Shown here in pieces: positions 23,591-36,635 of a stretch of DNA of 64,000 nt (the stretch's first letter is position 1; each line of letters begins with the position of its first letter). The notes under the pieces were generated by a model, which was not told where the DNA came from, made no database searches, and saw only the letters and a list, made by a program, of their open reading frames with translations. The position numbers and the translations under genes are program-made. The stretch comes from Sclerodactyla briareus (taxonomy: Eukaryota > Echinodermata > Holothuroidea > Dendrochirotida > Sclerodactylidae): the NCBI GenBank assembly GCA_026419785.1, contig JAODTK010004442.1, positions 1 through 64,000 on the forward strand. The letters are read 5' to 3'.

Positions 23591-26244
23591 AGTTATAACA
23601 AAAATCCGCATTAAAGCTTAAAAAGTTCGGGGCGACTCAGCGCGCGTCATATTTTCATCTTATCGCAGTATCTAGTTTAAGTTGAAGATCAGCGTATCAA
23701 AATTTCTCCAGACTATACAGACTATATAAACGGTGGCATGGGCAAACAAAGTCGTTATGATAATCGTCGAGATGTCACTGCAGGGGAATCATGGTTACGA
23801 TTCTGTTGGGGAGGATGTCGCCTGCTTCTACCACTGTTTTTGCTTCCTCGTGTAAGGGGTGTGCACTCACGACGCAAATACTTCCAGTCAACAGACAATT
23901 TTCTCTCGGTATTTCACTGAGAGCGCCTGAATTGAGAGATGCCCTGAGAGACTTAGTAAACAATGGGTCTCTAAAATAATAATAAAATGATAATTAATAA
24001 TAAGATATAATAATAACAAGAGGGCAATCCCCGGGTTGCAGGATCTATCGGCAACTGTGGAACTATTAATTTGCTTCTACTTGCTACCTTTCGCCAGTTT
24101 TATTATCCAAAAAAAAAATTCAAAATATGTCTGAAATAGCAGCCACTTCCCAAAAATATTCATATCATGAAATTTCAAAGTCCTCAATCTCTAGATATAC
24201 CAAAAACTAACAAGATTTTCAGAAATTATCAATTTTCCCTAAAATTGACATTTTGGTAATTTTGGGGGTAATTGCATGGGAAAAGTTGTTATTTGTTGCC
24301 TGTTACATTGCTACAAAGTTTGAGGGAATATCTTGAAAAAATAGTGCAAAACTTTAATTAATTATATTATTCATTATTTTATTATCTCATCGGTCCGAAG
24401 GGCCGGATGAGAAATTGTAGTCACTTTGCCATTTTCACCTAGATTTATGTTTGCGGGTTGCCTAGCGCGTTGTCATGGTAACCAAAGTGGTGGTTTGGAA
24501 CTAGCCAACCGCGGGGGAGATAGATAATTGTCGACCCCTGAGTCTGGATGCATCTGACCAACTGGACAGAATAGTCAAACATCGGTTTACCGCTATGGAC
24601 AGGTATTCCGACGTCGAGGACCATCTATAGGCTTTCAGCCATAAATGGCATTCCAGAAAGTCGGGCTTTCATAACCTTCCGAAACGTATATGCCACAAAA
24701 TCGCCTGGACTATGACTTCTCGACACGCAGGGTGAGTGACTCCGCTAAGCATTGTTGAATGGCGGCGACGGCCTACAATTCTGGCTTGCAGTGAGCATCC
24801 CTTGACAGAAACTTCTGGGTCGATTTCGCTCAGCTTAATGTGGAAGTCTTTCGGGGTTCTATAGTCTCTTTTATTTTTAGGTCTGTTGGGAGGAGCATTC
24901 CATTCCTGTGCGGTTGTAATGAATATTTATACAATCTCACTTCACGCAATCATCATTTCCACCCCCCGACTCCTGGGTTTTGGTCAGTTCGGGATATAAT
25001 TCATTCCTGCTGAGCCTTGATTGCAGTGAATCTAGTTAGGAGCCAACTGGAGTGGTCTATATGTTTGCAAGGGAGCCGGGTGGCGATTATATTTGAAGAT
25101 CAACGCGCTTTGTGCGTCTGGGTACAATTTGCTGCTGAAAAGCAGACGATAACAGGGGGGACGTTTCTAAAAAAATGGAGGGTGATAACGCTCTTTGGTA
25201 TATGTACCTATAGTTCGTAATCATACCACCCATTGTTTAGCCAATGGATGAAGAGTCCTGGTCCGGGCGAACAAGTCAAACGCCTGTTTCGACATGCAGG
25301 CTAGATGTTCAATCACCCAAGGGTGATCGACTCCAAGGCGCCAGCCTCCCAGTGAAAAATGTGAGGGGGGGATTTCCCCCTCCACTCGTCGAGTCTGAAA
25401 CCCCTTTCTGCTTTTCAAAAAAGCATTCGTCATTCATGCTATCCCAACTTTCCTCATTTTCAGTTCAGGATTGATTGAATTTTCTTTTGTAATAGCAACC
25501 GTATATCAGATTACCGGTTTTAGAAGTTCCCCTTCTAATTGTCTGTTCTTAGGTTTTCGAAGGAAATATAGGACATATTTGAAAGTTCAAGACAAAATAA
25601 AGTAAAAATTTCAAAATATAATGATCGATTTTGGGTGGTTGGCTTGACTATATACTGATGAAGATTTTCCTCTGTTTCACGCCAGTTCATGCCGAGAACT
25701 AAGACTCTTACTGCTAATAATCATCAAACTCTGCACCGCAAAAACATTAGGATGTTCATTCGGTGTGTGCTATATAGTTATTGAAAAAAAATCCATGAAA
25801 GAAGAAGTGTCGGCAACTATTTAGACGCAATTTTGGAATTCTGTTACTATTATCAGTAAGGATTCTGCCCCCCCCCCGCAACCCCTCCAATAGTGGTATC
25901 CGGCCTTCCGAGCTAATATTCGTAAATAAGAGAGTATTACCTCACGAATCAACCCCTCCCTTTCCCGTGAAACCCTAGATCTATGATCGTTTTTATGCCA
26001 GTTTTCGTACCCAAGTTTTGCGATTATACGATCTATAGATTCGTAGGAGAGAAACGGCCAACGTGGCAATTCAAGATTGAGATCCGGTTCCTCGTGAATT
26101 CACACACTTTGCTTGGCTGCGGGGCTTTGCCCCTGGAACCCCAAAGAAACCGTCATGATCCCCTGTGTACCTGGCTGGAGGGGCCATACCCTCTATGTAT
26201 GCCTCTATGTATACCTCTATGTGTAGGCGGTCAAACAGGCCCAC
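23591..26244. other. Region without recognisable gene
   Basis: Includes AT-rich sequence at 23,980-24,400, a C-run near 25,869 and several unrecognised open frames of less than 85 codons. No LINE motif, tRNA or splice-bounded exon was recognised. Confidence 0.45.
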
Positions 26245-26295
26245 GTGCAGTGGCGGCGGAAGCCTACAAATGGGGGGGCGGGGGGGGGGTGGACG
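26245..26295 (+). mobile_element. hAT-like terminus with poly(G)
   Basis: Begins CAGTGGCGGCGGAAGCC and runs into two adjacent G-runs. The start is typical of hAT-type ends. Only a terminal fragment can be supported. Confidence 0.4.
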
Positions 26296-26389
26296 CAGCG
26301 AAATTTGATGATTGATTGTGTGTGCTACTATCTATCTACTATTCATAGCAGACTTCATCCAAAAAACAGACTTTCAAATCAGACTTCAA

Positions 26390-28080
26390 ATCGACAACGG
26401 TAAAGATTATACATCAAGAAGAGCGACGTAAAAACTTAAAAGGAAATTAAAATATGAAGAAAAAAACAGCATTAACTAGTCAAAGCTGCACATGAATAAA
26501 AAATAATGACGAAATTACTGAAATTGAAAATCGTAAGGATGACTCTCACCGTGCTTCCAAAGCAAATTAAAGTAGTGTGCAACAAAAAATAAGAAGGACC
26601 AATTTCAATAAAAATTGATGAGGAAATCATTGGAGATACAGATGCCAAAAATAAAGAAATCAAGCCAACATTCGGAAAAAATTTCACTGTAACAACCAAG
26701 AACCAAAACCAAACGTACTCCCAGGAAAAAATGACCAACCATTTGATGATGATGAAATTAAACAAGCGGGTGCCATTCATTGAAAAATAATAAATCCCCA
26801 GGTTGTGACCAAATCACAACGAAATCTAAATATTGCCCCCTCACCCATAAATTAACATAAGCTGATATACTGGATAAAATAGCCGAACCGGAGAAATACC
26901 AGTAGAAATTGAACAACGAATCTTAACACCAATCAAAAAACCAGGAAAAACTAAAGCTCAGTAGAGGCAATGCAGAAGCTCGTGTTCGCTTTCAAAATCT
27001 TAGCAGAGAAAGAAAAAGCCGTAAACGTCATAGGATATAACATCAACCTTCTATTGATGGACATGAGCAAGGGGCCGTTCGAAACGATCCAAAGAGGCAC
27101 AATAATAAATGATTTGCACAGATTCTCGAGAACGACGAACTGATATTCTATGCACTTTACTGAAACGATGGTTTCTACACCGCCAAATTAGACGGCAAAC
27201 TAGAAATCTCAGCACGAAACATCGGGCCCCCCCCAAGGCACGGTGACAGTGCGAGTGCATCATTTCTTTATAACATACCTGGCCAACTTCTTTGTGAAAT
27301 TCGGATATGAAAAAGACATGATGCAGTTAATCCAACCATCTCAGTTAGTGATCCTGACTACAGCGCCAAATTAGAGTAATTACCGACAACTTCTTCACGT
27401 GGACCAACAATACGCGGCTGATAAGATCTTGGGCATCGACTGGGAAGCATATATTACAAGACATCGCAGAGCGAGTGACTGAGGAAACTGAAAGAAGAAA
27501 TCTGAAAATTAAAAGCACGAAAACCGACAAATTTTCAATCACAAATAAATGGAAGTTGGAAGAAATGTAAGGTTGTGGGGAACCGAAGAAGACAGAACGG
27601 AAGGGGGGACTTGGTTTATAACACAAACGCTTTCATCACTCTATCAACAATTTTCAAAGGACGAGTAGGTAGCAGCATCAAACTCCGGATTTCGATGCCC
27701 TAATACAATCTGATCACAAAGTTGAAACTTTCCAAAGAAGACTACTCCGAAATGTTCTCAAAATCCAGGGACCCAATAAACAATTGGTACCACAACGCTT
27801 CGAACTCTATGATGTGCCAATCAAATCCCGTGGTTTCCGTAGTAGCACATACACGTTTGAAGATTTTCGGTCACGTCGCGAGACTCCAAGAAGAAGCTCC
27901 ATGAAGATCGCTCTGAGAGAAGCATTGAGACATACTACTAAGGCAGTTGGGAGACCTGTGCTACCTTGCTCGGAAAATCAATTCGCAATTCAGGGACATC
28001 AACATTAACAGTTCAGGAAGCAAAAACCTGCGCAAGATCGTGATACGTGGCGGAACTTGATCACTGAGCATGTCGGTAGA
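26390..28080 (+). mobile_element. Degenerate LINE reverse transcriptase
   Basis: Patchy translation across many frame breaks gives the order expected of a non-LTR retrotransposon: NNKSPGCDQI near 26,790, TPIKKPGKTKA near 26,930, an AFKILAEK segment near 26,990, INLLLMDMSKGPFETIQRG (RT motif A region) at about 27,045, a Gly-Asp-Ser-Ala block near 27,245, then a C-terminal NVLKIQGP stretch followed by LKIFGHVARLQEEAP at 27,856-27,904 and ALREALRHTTKAVGRP to 27,957. The FADD/YADD box is not legible. The copy is clearly inactive. Confidence 0.8.
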
Positions 28081-28640
28081 CGAGACTCAACCTACTATAT
28101 ACTACTACTACTCCTACTTCTACGATAATACTACTATCTAATCGGAGCGCCACTATGGGTGGCGCGGACGAAACAAGAAGGAAATTTTTGGGTTGTACAA
28201 ACCTCCCAGATGGCGGAAAAACGACACTCCTGAGCGTTGTGAGCTATGTACCGAGTCATAAAACTGGTGTCATGTTTGCAACCTGTTGTAATAAAATGTA
28301 GTTGAAGAATGATAAGCATGATCAGCTGGGCTTTGGAGACAGGAAATTCCAGTGAGGGAGAGCCCAGGGCAAGGGATGTCCACACATTCGCACCCCCATC
28401 TAAGAAAATCACTTTCTTCCCCCTTACGGTGAATTTCCAGTGCATGATCGATACTGAGTAATTATGATGCGCAGTTGCTCACTCAGGTAGCCCCCTTCCC
28501 GCCCATAGCGTATCGGACTTGCCGTCTGTAGGGGTTTAGGTCGACTACCGTATGGGGGGACGAACAAAAACGGAAAGATTACATGTTTCAAAACTTGGTG
28601 TCCTCGCTTTTACAATAGTTGACAACTAAGTGGAAAAGTA
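28081..28640. other. Region without recognisable gene
   Basis: A 103-codon minus-strand frame (28,134-28,445) is not recognised. An ACTACT-type simple stretch lies at about 28,090-28,135, just after the LINE remnant, and may be its tail. Confidence 0.4.
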
Positions 28641-28701
28641 TTACGTACGTTTAAAAGACGCCAAAAGTGGGACAAATTGGTGTCTTTTGAACAGTACGTA
28701 A
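28641..28701. repeat. Stem-loop: 24-nt imperfect inverted repeat
   Basis: The left arm begins TTACGTACGTTTAAAAGACG, the right arm TTGGTGTCTTTTGAACAGTA; the arms are about 24 nt, nearly complementary, with a loop of about 12 nt. It may be a collapsed MITE or a hairpin regulatory element; the sequence alone does not decide. Confidence 0.7.
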
Positions 28702-29569
28702 CATCTTTTATCCCTTGGTGATGTAAGTGTTGTAACAAAACAAGGGATCAAGGTTTCAAAATATGTTATTGTGGTATCGCAACAACATACAGCTATCGGT
28801 GAGCCAATTTATAGCAATTTTACAGTACACAGTTGATATGAGATGCCATGCTTTTTGGGGTATTTTCATTTGAAAACGTACGTTACACATAAAAGACATT
28901 ACTGCAGATAGTGAATGATAAAGTCATTCACCGGCCATGTAATTGGGGTATTTTTCATGTCATCATAAAGTGAATAAAAGAGCAAGGAATCACATTCTAT
29001 TTTGTTCGAAGGGACTAATTTTTTTTCAAGTCCACTTTTTGTTTTTGGGGGCGAGTATTGTGGCCTTGGAAGTTGTACATACAACGATGATTATTGTCCA
29101 TCTTCAATAATCGAGTAGGCCTAGTCAAGAGACCAGCCCACAGTACAGCCAGTCGGTCATCACTGGTATTTGCCAAAAATGCTAACTCGTGTTTCCTTCT
29201 TGTTGACGAAGTTAGCGCACAGCCCAGGAGTATCGAGTCTATAGAACTGACTGCGGAACATGGGACAAGATTACAGATTTCGCTACAAGCTGCGAATATT
29301 GCAGACCAGGCGGGGTCGGACAGAAACATGTGTTGAACTTTTTTGATATTATATCGCACGATTGTCAGCGGCGACGCGAAACCTTCACCAGGTACACGGA
29401 ACAAGGCGATGCCCTTTTTGCGGTACTTAATGTGAAGGAGGTGGTACTTACACGCCGACGGCTACTAATTCACAGATTGCCTACCCCACATTGTTGCCCT
29501 GTTCCTATCCATATATGTGAGCGCCAAGGCCGAGAGAAGGCAACATTGGTCCCATTAAAGTCTGTGGAT
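28702..29569. other. Region without recognisable gene
   Basis: A 129-codon minus-strand frame (29,015-29,404) with a Ser/Ala/Leu-rich middle is the longest open frame; no family match comes to mind and no clear splice sites bound it. Confidence 0.4.
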
Positions 29570-29645
29570 GACCCACCGGGATCGAACCAGGCCTACCGGG
29601 GTGGGAAAGCGGACGCTCTACCAACTGTGCTAACCACTCGGTTGA
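29570..29645 (-). repeat. tRNA-derived SINE head (A and B boxes intact)
   Basis: On the minus strand an A box TTAGCACAGTTGGTAGAGCG and a canonical B box GGTTCGATCCC are at tRNA-like spacing. The acceptor arms do not pair convincingly, so a SINE head is more likely than a live tRNA gene. It adjoins a hAT-like fragment on the right. Confidence 0.65.
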
Positions 29646-29776
29646 AAAGGATACTAGTTTCACATTCATTTAGGCCTGCTATAATCTTTGTCTATATTCC
29701 AGCATGTTCCGCAGATTCGATAATGATACTTAATGTGATGTTGTTGTTAATTTTCAAATTTCATTTGGTCAAAATC

Positions 29777-29862
29777 TCAGGGGGGAAGGTCCCCCCACTT
29801 CAATTTTTTGGGGGACGCGTCCCGCCGCCCCCCCCCCCCCCGCTTGCGCCGCCTATGCCCAC
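29777..29862 (-). mobile_element. hAT-like poly(G)/poly(C) element fragment
   Basis: On the minus strand it begins CATAGGCGGCGCAAGCGGGG, followed by a G-run, a GGGACGCGTCCCCC palindrome and a second G/C block. Layout matches 2,661-2,775 and 4,800-4,922. Confidence 0.5.
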
Positions 29863-30194
29863 GTGTGTATATCCCCGCTATTGAGCAATCATTAGGGTTT
29901 TTTCCATTTTTTTTCAAAGGAAAATGGAACGAAAAAATAAAATATACGTTATGGAGGGCATTGTCTACTCTCAGTGGCATCCCATGCAATCAAGTGCTCC
30001 TAATAGAATAGGGTCAGATCAAGTTAGCGATGACTGCACAGCTGCAGCCTGCAGGAAATGCCTGGGCACTGGGAGACTGGGAGTATTTGCATCATGAGAG
30101 CACACCAAAGGCAAAACAGTGGTAGACGGCAGTGGTAGACGCAGCGAAAATTTTCAAACTTTAATATAGGAATTTTCACTGTCGGGGCAATAGC

Positions 30195-30320
30195 GTACCC
30201 ACTCGGGCTCTCCGACGAAATGGAAAAAATCCCCGACGGAGGGGGGGGGGCAGGCTTCCCCGACGGGTGGGGCATGGCTCCCCCTGCCCCCCCCCCCCCC
30301 CCCCGCTGGCGCCACCCTTG
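30195..30320 (-). mobile_element. GGTGGCGCCAGC-end element, copy 2 (inverted)
   Basis: The reverse complement of the arrangement at 23,467-23,590: it ends GCTGGCGCCACCC and contains CCGACGAAATGGAAAAAATC, CCCCGACGG and a long C-run. The two copies face each other across 6.6 kb. Confidence 0.6.
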
Positions 30321-32039
30321 GGGAATATAATTACAGATTGTTATTTTGTACTGCGCGTGATGCTGCACATAGGATTATATGAAAAATTTTACGACTCTAA
30401 GCACAAGACTCTGGCAATCTGATTTGGAAAGTATTTGTCAGCAGCCCAGCAGAACGACCCAAATTATTTTTTTTCCTTCATGTTCCGAATTGTGAGATAT
30501 TTTTTAACTGATTAAACATGTTCGTCTTAATAGCCTACTCGGAAAAGTTTTAACATGAGAACTTTACGTCTGGGTAATTAGCCTGGTCGCTGAAATTTCC
30601 AGCCATGTTTTAATTTCGACTAATGTTGTCCCCGCCCCCCCCCCCACCATCCTAGAGGCTACATCCGCTGGCCTGTAGTGTGCTCACCGATTATGAAATA
30701 TGCAAAATGGTTGCCCTGGTTTTTCGCATTATTGGCAATTGCTAGAGATACTCTCAACATCAGTGGTGTTTCTGGATGCTGCACTCACTGCATGCCCCGT
30801 ACGAGATGGACCAAATTGTGCGATCCGGACCCGCGCCTAGCTTACGGAAGTTAGTCTCAACTAGATGAAGTCGATGAACCAGCGGGACTACGATTAGTTA
30901 GCGTTTGTTTTACTTCGGTTTGGGGAATCACTCTGAAACCTTAGACGAATAGTAAGTTTGAGAATTTACAGCTATTCACAGCTGAACCTGCTCTGTTACA
31001 ATTCATTTAATATAATAGATCAGTAACATGGAAATTACAGATCCACTGGCCTGAGAACGTAGCCTAACACAATACAATAGGCATCGTCCTAAACGTAACA
31101 CTCCACACAGTGTGTAGATCATGAGTGACTGAGTCGGTCATTGCCTACGGCCCATAGTGCATCAGTATTGGTACGAATTAGAATCAGTGCCCGGAAGTAC
31201 AGAGGTGTCCACTTGACCCTAACCTTGTGATAATAACTCTGACACTGTGCAACATGTATCGGCTTAAAAGTGGCAGTATTAGGTGACAACTGATGATCGT
31301 CCCATAACCCTTGGAGCTTGCTTCCACCTGTACAGACTTTGCTGACCATGCCTGACTGCAAGGCTTGCGACAGCTTACGGTCATACTCTCGTTCAATGTT
31401 TCAGTTCTACCAGACCGCGTAAGGTGCGAAGTCGATGACCGTAGCACTGTAGTCACTGCGAGCGGCCAGGGCTAGCGGCAAGTGTTGCAGCGAATTTTGA
31501 AAGAGTTAGGAAATTTCTGTGCGATGGCAAAAGCATGGCAGAATGGAAGCGAGAAATAATCCTTTTTGCTATCCGTATCAGTGGTCTCAACTTGTTCAAT
31601 AATTTTGGAGGACCTACGAACAGACCCTTTGAAGTGAAAAATATTCCCATGTGCTTCTTCTGCTGTGAATTCCTCCAGTGCGCATCCAAAATAATACAGT
31701 CAGTCTGGGAAATTGACTGCAGTGCATTTGCGAGGAGCTTATAAATGCAAGGAGCTTGTGGTCATCGCAAGTGGCGACTGTAAAGTGTTGCGGCATTGAA
31801 CTACGTATAGTGTTATGTAGCCTGCATTCAGCTTACACTAGTTAGGCCTTTAACAGTACACTAACACAATTTCTTGTGCAAGGCCTTTGCAAGAATAGAA
31901 TATGGGCTCATTTCATATTAAGAGGAATGAAATCTGAACACATTGGTCTCCACGCTATATTCACCAGACTTGGAAGCCTGACAGTGGAACTACACAGTCA
32001 AGTAGTTTTTTGCAATTGGTGCAGGATAAATTCTGGGAC
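30321..32039. other. Region without recognisable gene
   Basis: A C-run near 30,636 and overlapping unrecognised frames on both strands at 31,120-31,800. No domain, RNA gene or repeat copy was assigned. Confidence 0.45.
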
Positions 32040-34400
32040 CATCATATACTAAGAACAAAACGAGGATAAATAATGGTCGGACTTATTTGACAACTGAAGA
32101 AGGAATGATTAACAGCGTGGAAGTTGGGGAGCAATAGGAGGAGCAGACGTTCAACAATTGTGAACATGCGAAAAACGATTAAGAAAACAAGGTTTCTCAG
32201 AGGACCAATACACAGCACAGCGAAAAGTATATTGGAGTGGAATAAGAGCCAAATGCGACAAAACAAGTAGAAGAGGACTTCAGGAGAGTGATGGCCACAG
32301 ATGTAATTTGAAGGAAAATCAGCGCAAATGATGTGGGATACTTTCAAGAAATTGTATAATCGACAAAGTGAGAGTAATGTGCCGATTCAGAAAGAAAAAG
32401 AACGGAACTGTCGAAAATGGATTGACAAGAGGTGAAGAAGTCAGTGAGAAAGAAGAGGGAAAGATGGAAGAACATACAAAAAAGTGGACACAATATTCCA
32501 GTTGGAACTATTACAAGAAAATGCAAGAGAGGTACAACGGGAAAATAAACAAGCAAAGAAAAAAGAAAGGTTATTGAAAGAAGAATGGCAAACAAAATTA
32601 AGGAAGATCAAAGCTTTCTATCCTATGTGAGGCGAAGCAAAGGTAAAAAGACAAAGTGGGAACCAATCAAGGAGATGAGAAAGTATCATATTGTCAAAAA
32701 GGGGGAAAACAGCGGAGGCATTGAATGACTTTTTCAGCAAGGTTTACCGATGAGAAAGCCCCAATCCCACGAACAGAAAGCTTTTGCAGCCAACAACTGT
32801 CAAAAAAAAACTAACGAATGTGGAAGATAGATTAAGAGAGTATGGTTGAAAGAAAAACTTGATGAAGTAGAGAACGGTAAAGCCACAGGACCCGAGGAAT
32901 CGCTGCAGAGTTTTTAAGGGAACTGCAGACGAGTTTGAAACCACTTGTTTGATATATAGGAAATCAAGGGAGGACACGGTATCCGGAAGACTGGAACGTG
33001 CACAACATCAACCATTGTTACAAAAAAGGTGAGCGTACGGTTGCTTCCAACTACAGACCAGTGAATTTAACTTCAGTACCGGGAAAGATCATGGAAAAAA
33101 TACGGAGAGATGCCAATTGTGGAAAAGTTGGAGAGCAATCGAATGATACTTGAAACGCAGCACGGATTCAGAAAGGGGAAGTATGTGTAACAAACATGTT
33201 GCAATACTGGGACAAAATTAAAGAATTTGTAGACAGGCATGTTCCAGTGGATGTGTGTAGTTTGGACGTGAGAAAGGCATTTTGACACTGTACCACATAA
33301 TAGATACTGATTACAAAGGTTAGAGCGCACGGCATAGAGGGACCAATTTTGAAAATGGATGGCAGAAATGGCTTAAAGACAGAGAAGAGAATGTTCTTGA
33401 AGGAGTGGAATCTGAATGAAAGAAGGTTCAGTTGTGCAGGGATCAATACTTGGACATATGCTTCACAATATTTATGATTGATACGGATCCGGAGGTGAAT
33501 TCAGAGTTAAGCAAGTTTGCAGATGGACACCAAGTTGAACCAATGAAGGAGGTAGAAGATCGGGATTGGAGCAGCTACAAGGGGGACATTAAACAAAGTG
33601 ATGCAAGGACAGAGGAATGGCAAATGTCGTTCAATACGGATACGGTGCACATCTTGCCATTTTGGACACAACAACCCATTAACATATACATGAATGGAAC
33701 TGAATTGAGCAATAAGGGGAAATGGAGAAGGACTTGGGATTCATATTAAGCAATTCTAGAAATTCAGAAAGCAGTGGCGAAGCAGCAAAAAAAGCAAACA
33801 GTGGTAGGCATGATCACGAGGAACTTTCAATATGGACAAAGAAATGATGGTGAGCTATATAAGTATGGTGAGACCTATTTAGACTACTGTATTCCAGTTA
33901 TGGAGTGGCAATACTGGCAAAACATTTAAACGCTAGAGATGTCCAAACGAAGGATGACACAAAAACTAGGTTGCCAGTATTCGACACCGACAGCTACGCT
34001 GAGAGATTGAAGGAACTGAAATTGACAACCTTAGAGAAAAAGGCATACATGGCACGACCTCATAACACTGTACAACATAATAAACGAGAAAGTCAAACAG
34101 GATGATAACAGATAGCACCATCGACTTTGTTGCAGGGAAATATCAAGAGGGGACACAGCAAAGAAAAATCAGACCAAGTCAGTACGACTGACGGCAAGGA
34201 AGTCAGCTGTTCATATCTTCAGTCGATATGGAAGCAGGAATGAATTGCCCGAAGAGAAAAGAAGTAGTCCTGCACCCACACTGAACATATTTAAGAGCCG
34301 ACTAGAGACCAGCAGGATCTTCAAGGGTTGAGAAACCTACTATCTTTGGCCATCCTTGACGAGGGTGGCTTCCAGGTAAATCCAGGTAAATTCAGCTCGC
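32040..34400 (+). mobile_element. CR1/Jockey-like LINE, frameshifted
   Basis: The translation, across many frame breaks, gives a basic linker (QAKKKERLLKEEW), ALNDFFSKVYR, a LYKKGERTVASNYRP-like start of the RT palm, NLTSVPGKIMEKI near 33,070-33,100, a VTNMLQYWDKIKEFVDRHVP segment, motif A as LDVRKAF followed by a frame break near 33,285, and motif C as KFADG at about 33,509 (FADD in live elements). The C-terminal part ends with LNIFKSRLETSRIFKG and a short repeated CCAGGTAAAT tail at 34,370-34,395. The copy is dead. No endonuclease domain was recognised at the 5' end. Confidence 0.9.
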
Positions 34401-36627
34401 GTGCAACCGCTAGTGTTGAACGTCAGTGGGTACCAGTGTTCATATTTTCCGGTATCGCCATCGCAAAATGCGAGGCATCATAATCAGAAAACTGCCGAGA
34501 GATTTAAAAAAATGATAGCAATTTGTGCGATGCTGCAATATGGTGCTACAATTATTATGGCTATTATTTTATTCTGGCGATGTTTTGCCCTTCTAAGTGA
34601 CTCCATCACCCGTGCGAAAAAATATTTTTCTTCCCGAAACGAAGACAGATTTAGTTGGAAAGTTTAGCAAATAAAGTGATTGTCAATACATGCCGAAACA
34701 TGCCATGATGTATTTTCCTACCTAAAAGTCACAAGAGCCTGGGTTGATGTGTATTGTGTCACAAACAAACCTGGAACACAGTTAAACTCAAATCGAATTA
34801 TGATCCACAATCGTAGATTGCACATGGGAGCCCAGTGTTTTTTTCTCCCATGATACAGGGTGTTATAGATTACAATTTTCAGGCCTCTTGAACTTGCGAT
34901 CGTAACGTTCAATTGCTTACTAGGTTATTGCAAAACTGCTTGATATAGCTCACAGAGGGCATGTGGAAGTTACAGCGGGAGTTACAGACACCCAGCTAGA
35001 AAAAAACCTACTGAAATTATTTTGAAGAGGAATCGGGACAGGGGGCTTGAAAAATGGGGGGGGGGATGACACAAGTGGAGGGACAGATCGTGGCATGTGG
35101 GGGGGAGAAGTAATCTATAATATCCCCACTTCGGGCCATCCGCCATAGTGAAATCTCGGATGTTCTGACATGGGCGTTGTCAGTTACCGACGATGAAGGG
35201 GGATTGTGGGGGGGGAGGCAAGGATTTTTGACTTTTTTCACAAAAACACTTGTTTTTGATTCCTGCCCCAAAACTTCAAAACTCTGATTGATTGAAACTT
35301 TGCAAATATGTATATGTCAGATAATGATCTCAGATGGGTGCAAAGGTGGGCTTCGCCGCACGGCTCAGGACAGGCGGCCATCTTGAATTTTACCTTGAAA
35401 CTGAGTTTCTTACGAGGGCGTTGTGGAACATGGCGATCGTTTTGAGACCAACCTTGGTTCCCATGAAGCCTAGCTGCTAACCTATGGCTGCTAACTGTAC
35501 TTTATCCCCTTCATATTTCAGGAGTTGCCCTTGTGTAAAGTCAGATCATGACCAATAATTATATCCCTGCGACACTGAAGTGTCTGGCCGGGATATTATG
35601 GTTTTTGACGCTTTATCCGATTGAGCTGAAAAATTGGTTTACACATGTAGGCTACGCCCTGGTAAAATCTCGGATAGTTCGAAAGTGGGCATAACTGCAA
35701 AGTGGGGCTGCTAATTGCATAAATTACGTGAAATTTGAAGTTGTGGATTGAACCAAACTGGTGGCGCTAGGGACTCTAAGTGTCCCGAACAATGTGGAGG
35801 TCATTTCAAGGTCATCAGGGGTCAGATTTGCATAATGTATGTGATTTTCCAAACTTTGCAGATCTGAACGAAACTTGGTGGATGGGGGCTACATTTGTTC
35901 ATGACTTTTTTGTAACTTCCATTGATACAAGTTTACAACAAAACTTGGTGGATGGAAGCTATCTTAGTTTCTGACCAAAAATGGATTGTCCTTATGGCGT
36001 GTTGTTAGATACTTCTTCTCAACGATTGCTCAAAAGCAGTGATATACACGTGGGCGTTTACCCGACTACACATGTCTAGTTGAGACATTAGGATCGGGGT
36101 AGTGGCGTACAGGTATAGCGCTCTATAATTCATCACTGACAGGTCTGCCAGCCTTACAGAGTAGAACCTGGAAGCCTAGAGTGGCACTCGAAAAATGAAG
36201 TTGAGGGGGAAGGGGATTTTTTCCCTAATATACAACGTTATGAAAAGATATTATTTGGGATCCTGGTCATACCAATGCACGATAAAGCTAACTGCCAAAT
36301 GCCTTGTGTCGTGGCCCCATCAGCAAGTGTTGTCAGCTTGCAGTGACAGATGATACCCCTAGTGCTGTATAGACTCTATACATGGTCAGTCATGCTTGGT
36401 GTTTGCAATCAAATCAAAAAATCGCACAAGCTTTGCATAGCAGCAGTTCTTGAAGCCCACCTTAAGGAGGGCAATAAGTAGCCCGTCTAATTTTCATATA
36501 CCAGGCTGACATCATTGCCATGCCCCCCTGCTCACAAAATCTGACAGTCTCGGGATTGACGGGCGTACGTTACTACAAAGCTACTAACAGTACATGGCTG
36601 GATGCTAGTGGTCGATTCAATGGTACT
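34401..36627. other. Region without recognisable gene
   Basis: Contains G-runs near 35,056 and 35,100 in a G-rich block, and a diverged direct repeat AAACTTGGTGGATGG at 35,870 and 35,940. No coding exon was recognised. Confidence 0.45.
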
Positions 36628-36635
36628 GCAGTTAT

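Noticed and set aside
29570..29645. Functional tRNA gene
   Set aside because: A and B boxes are good but the acceptor stem does not pair; a SINE head fits better.
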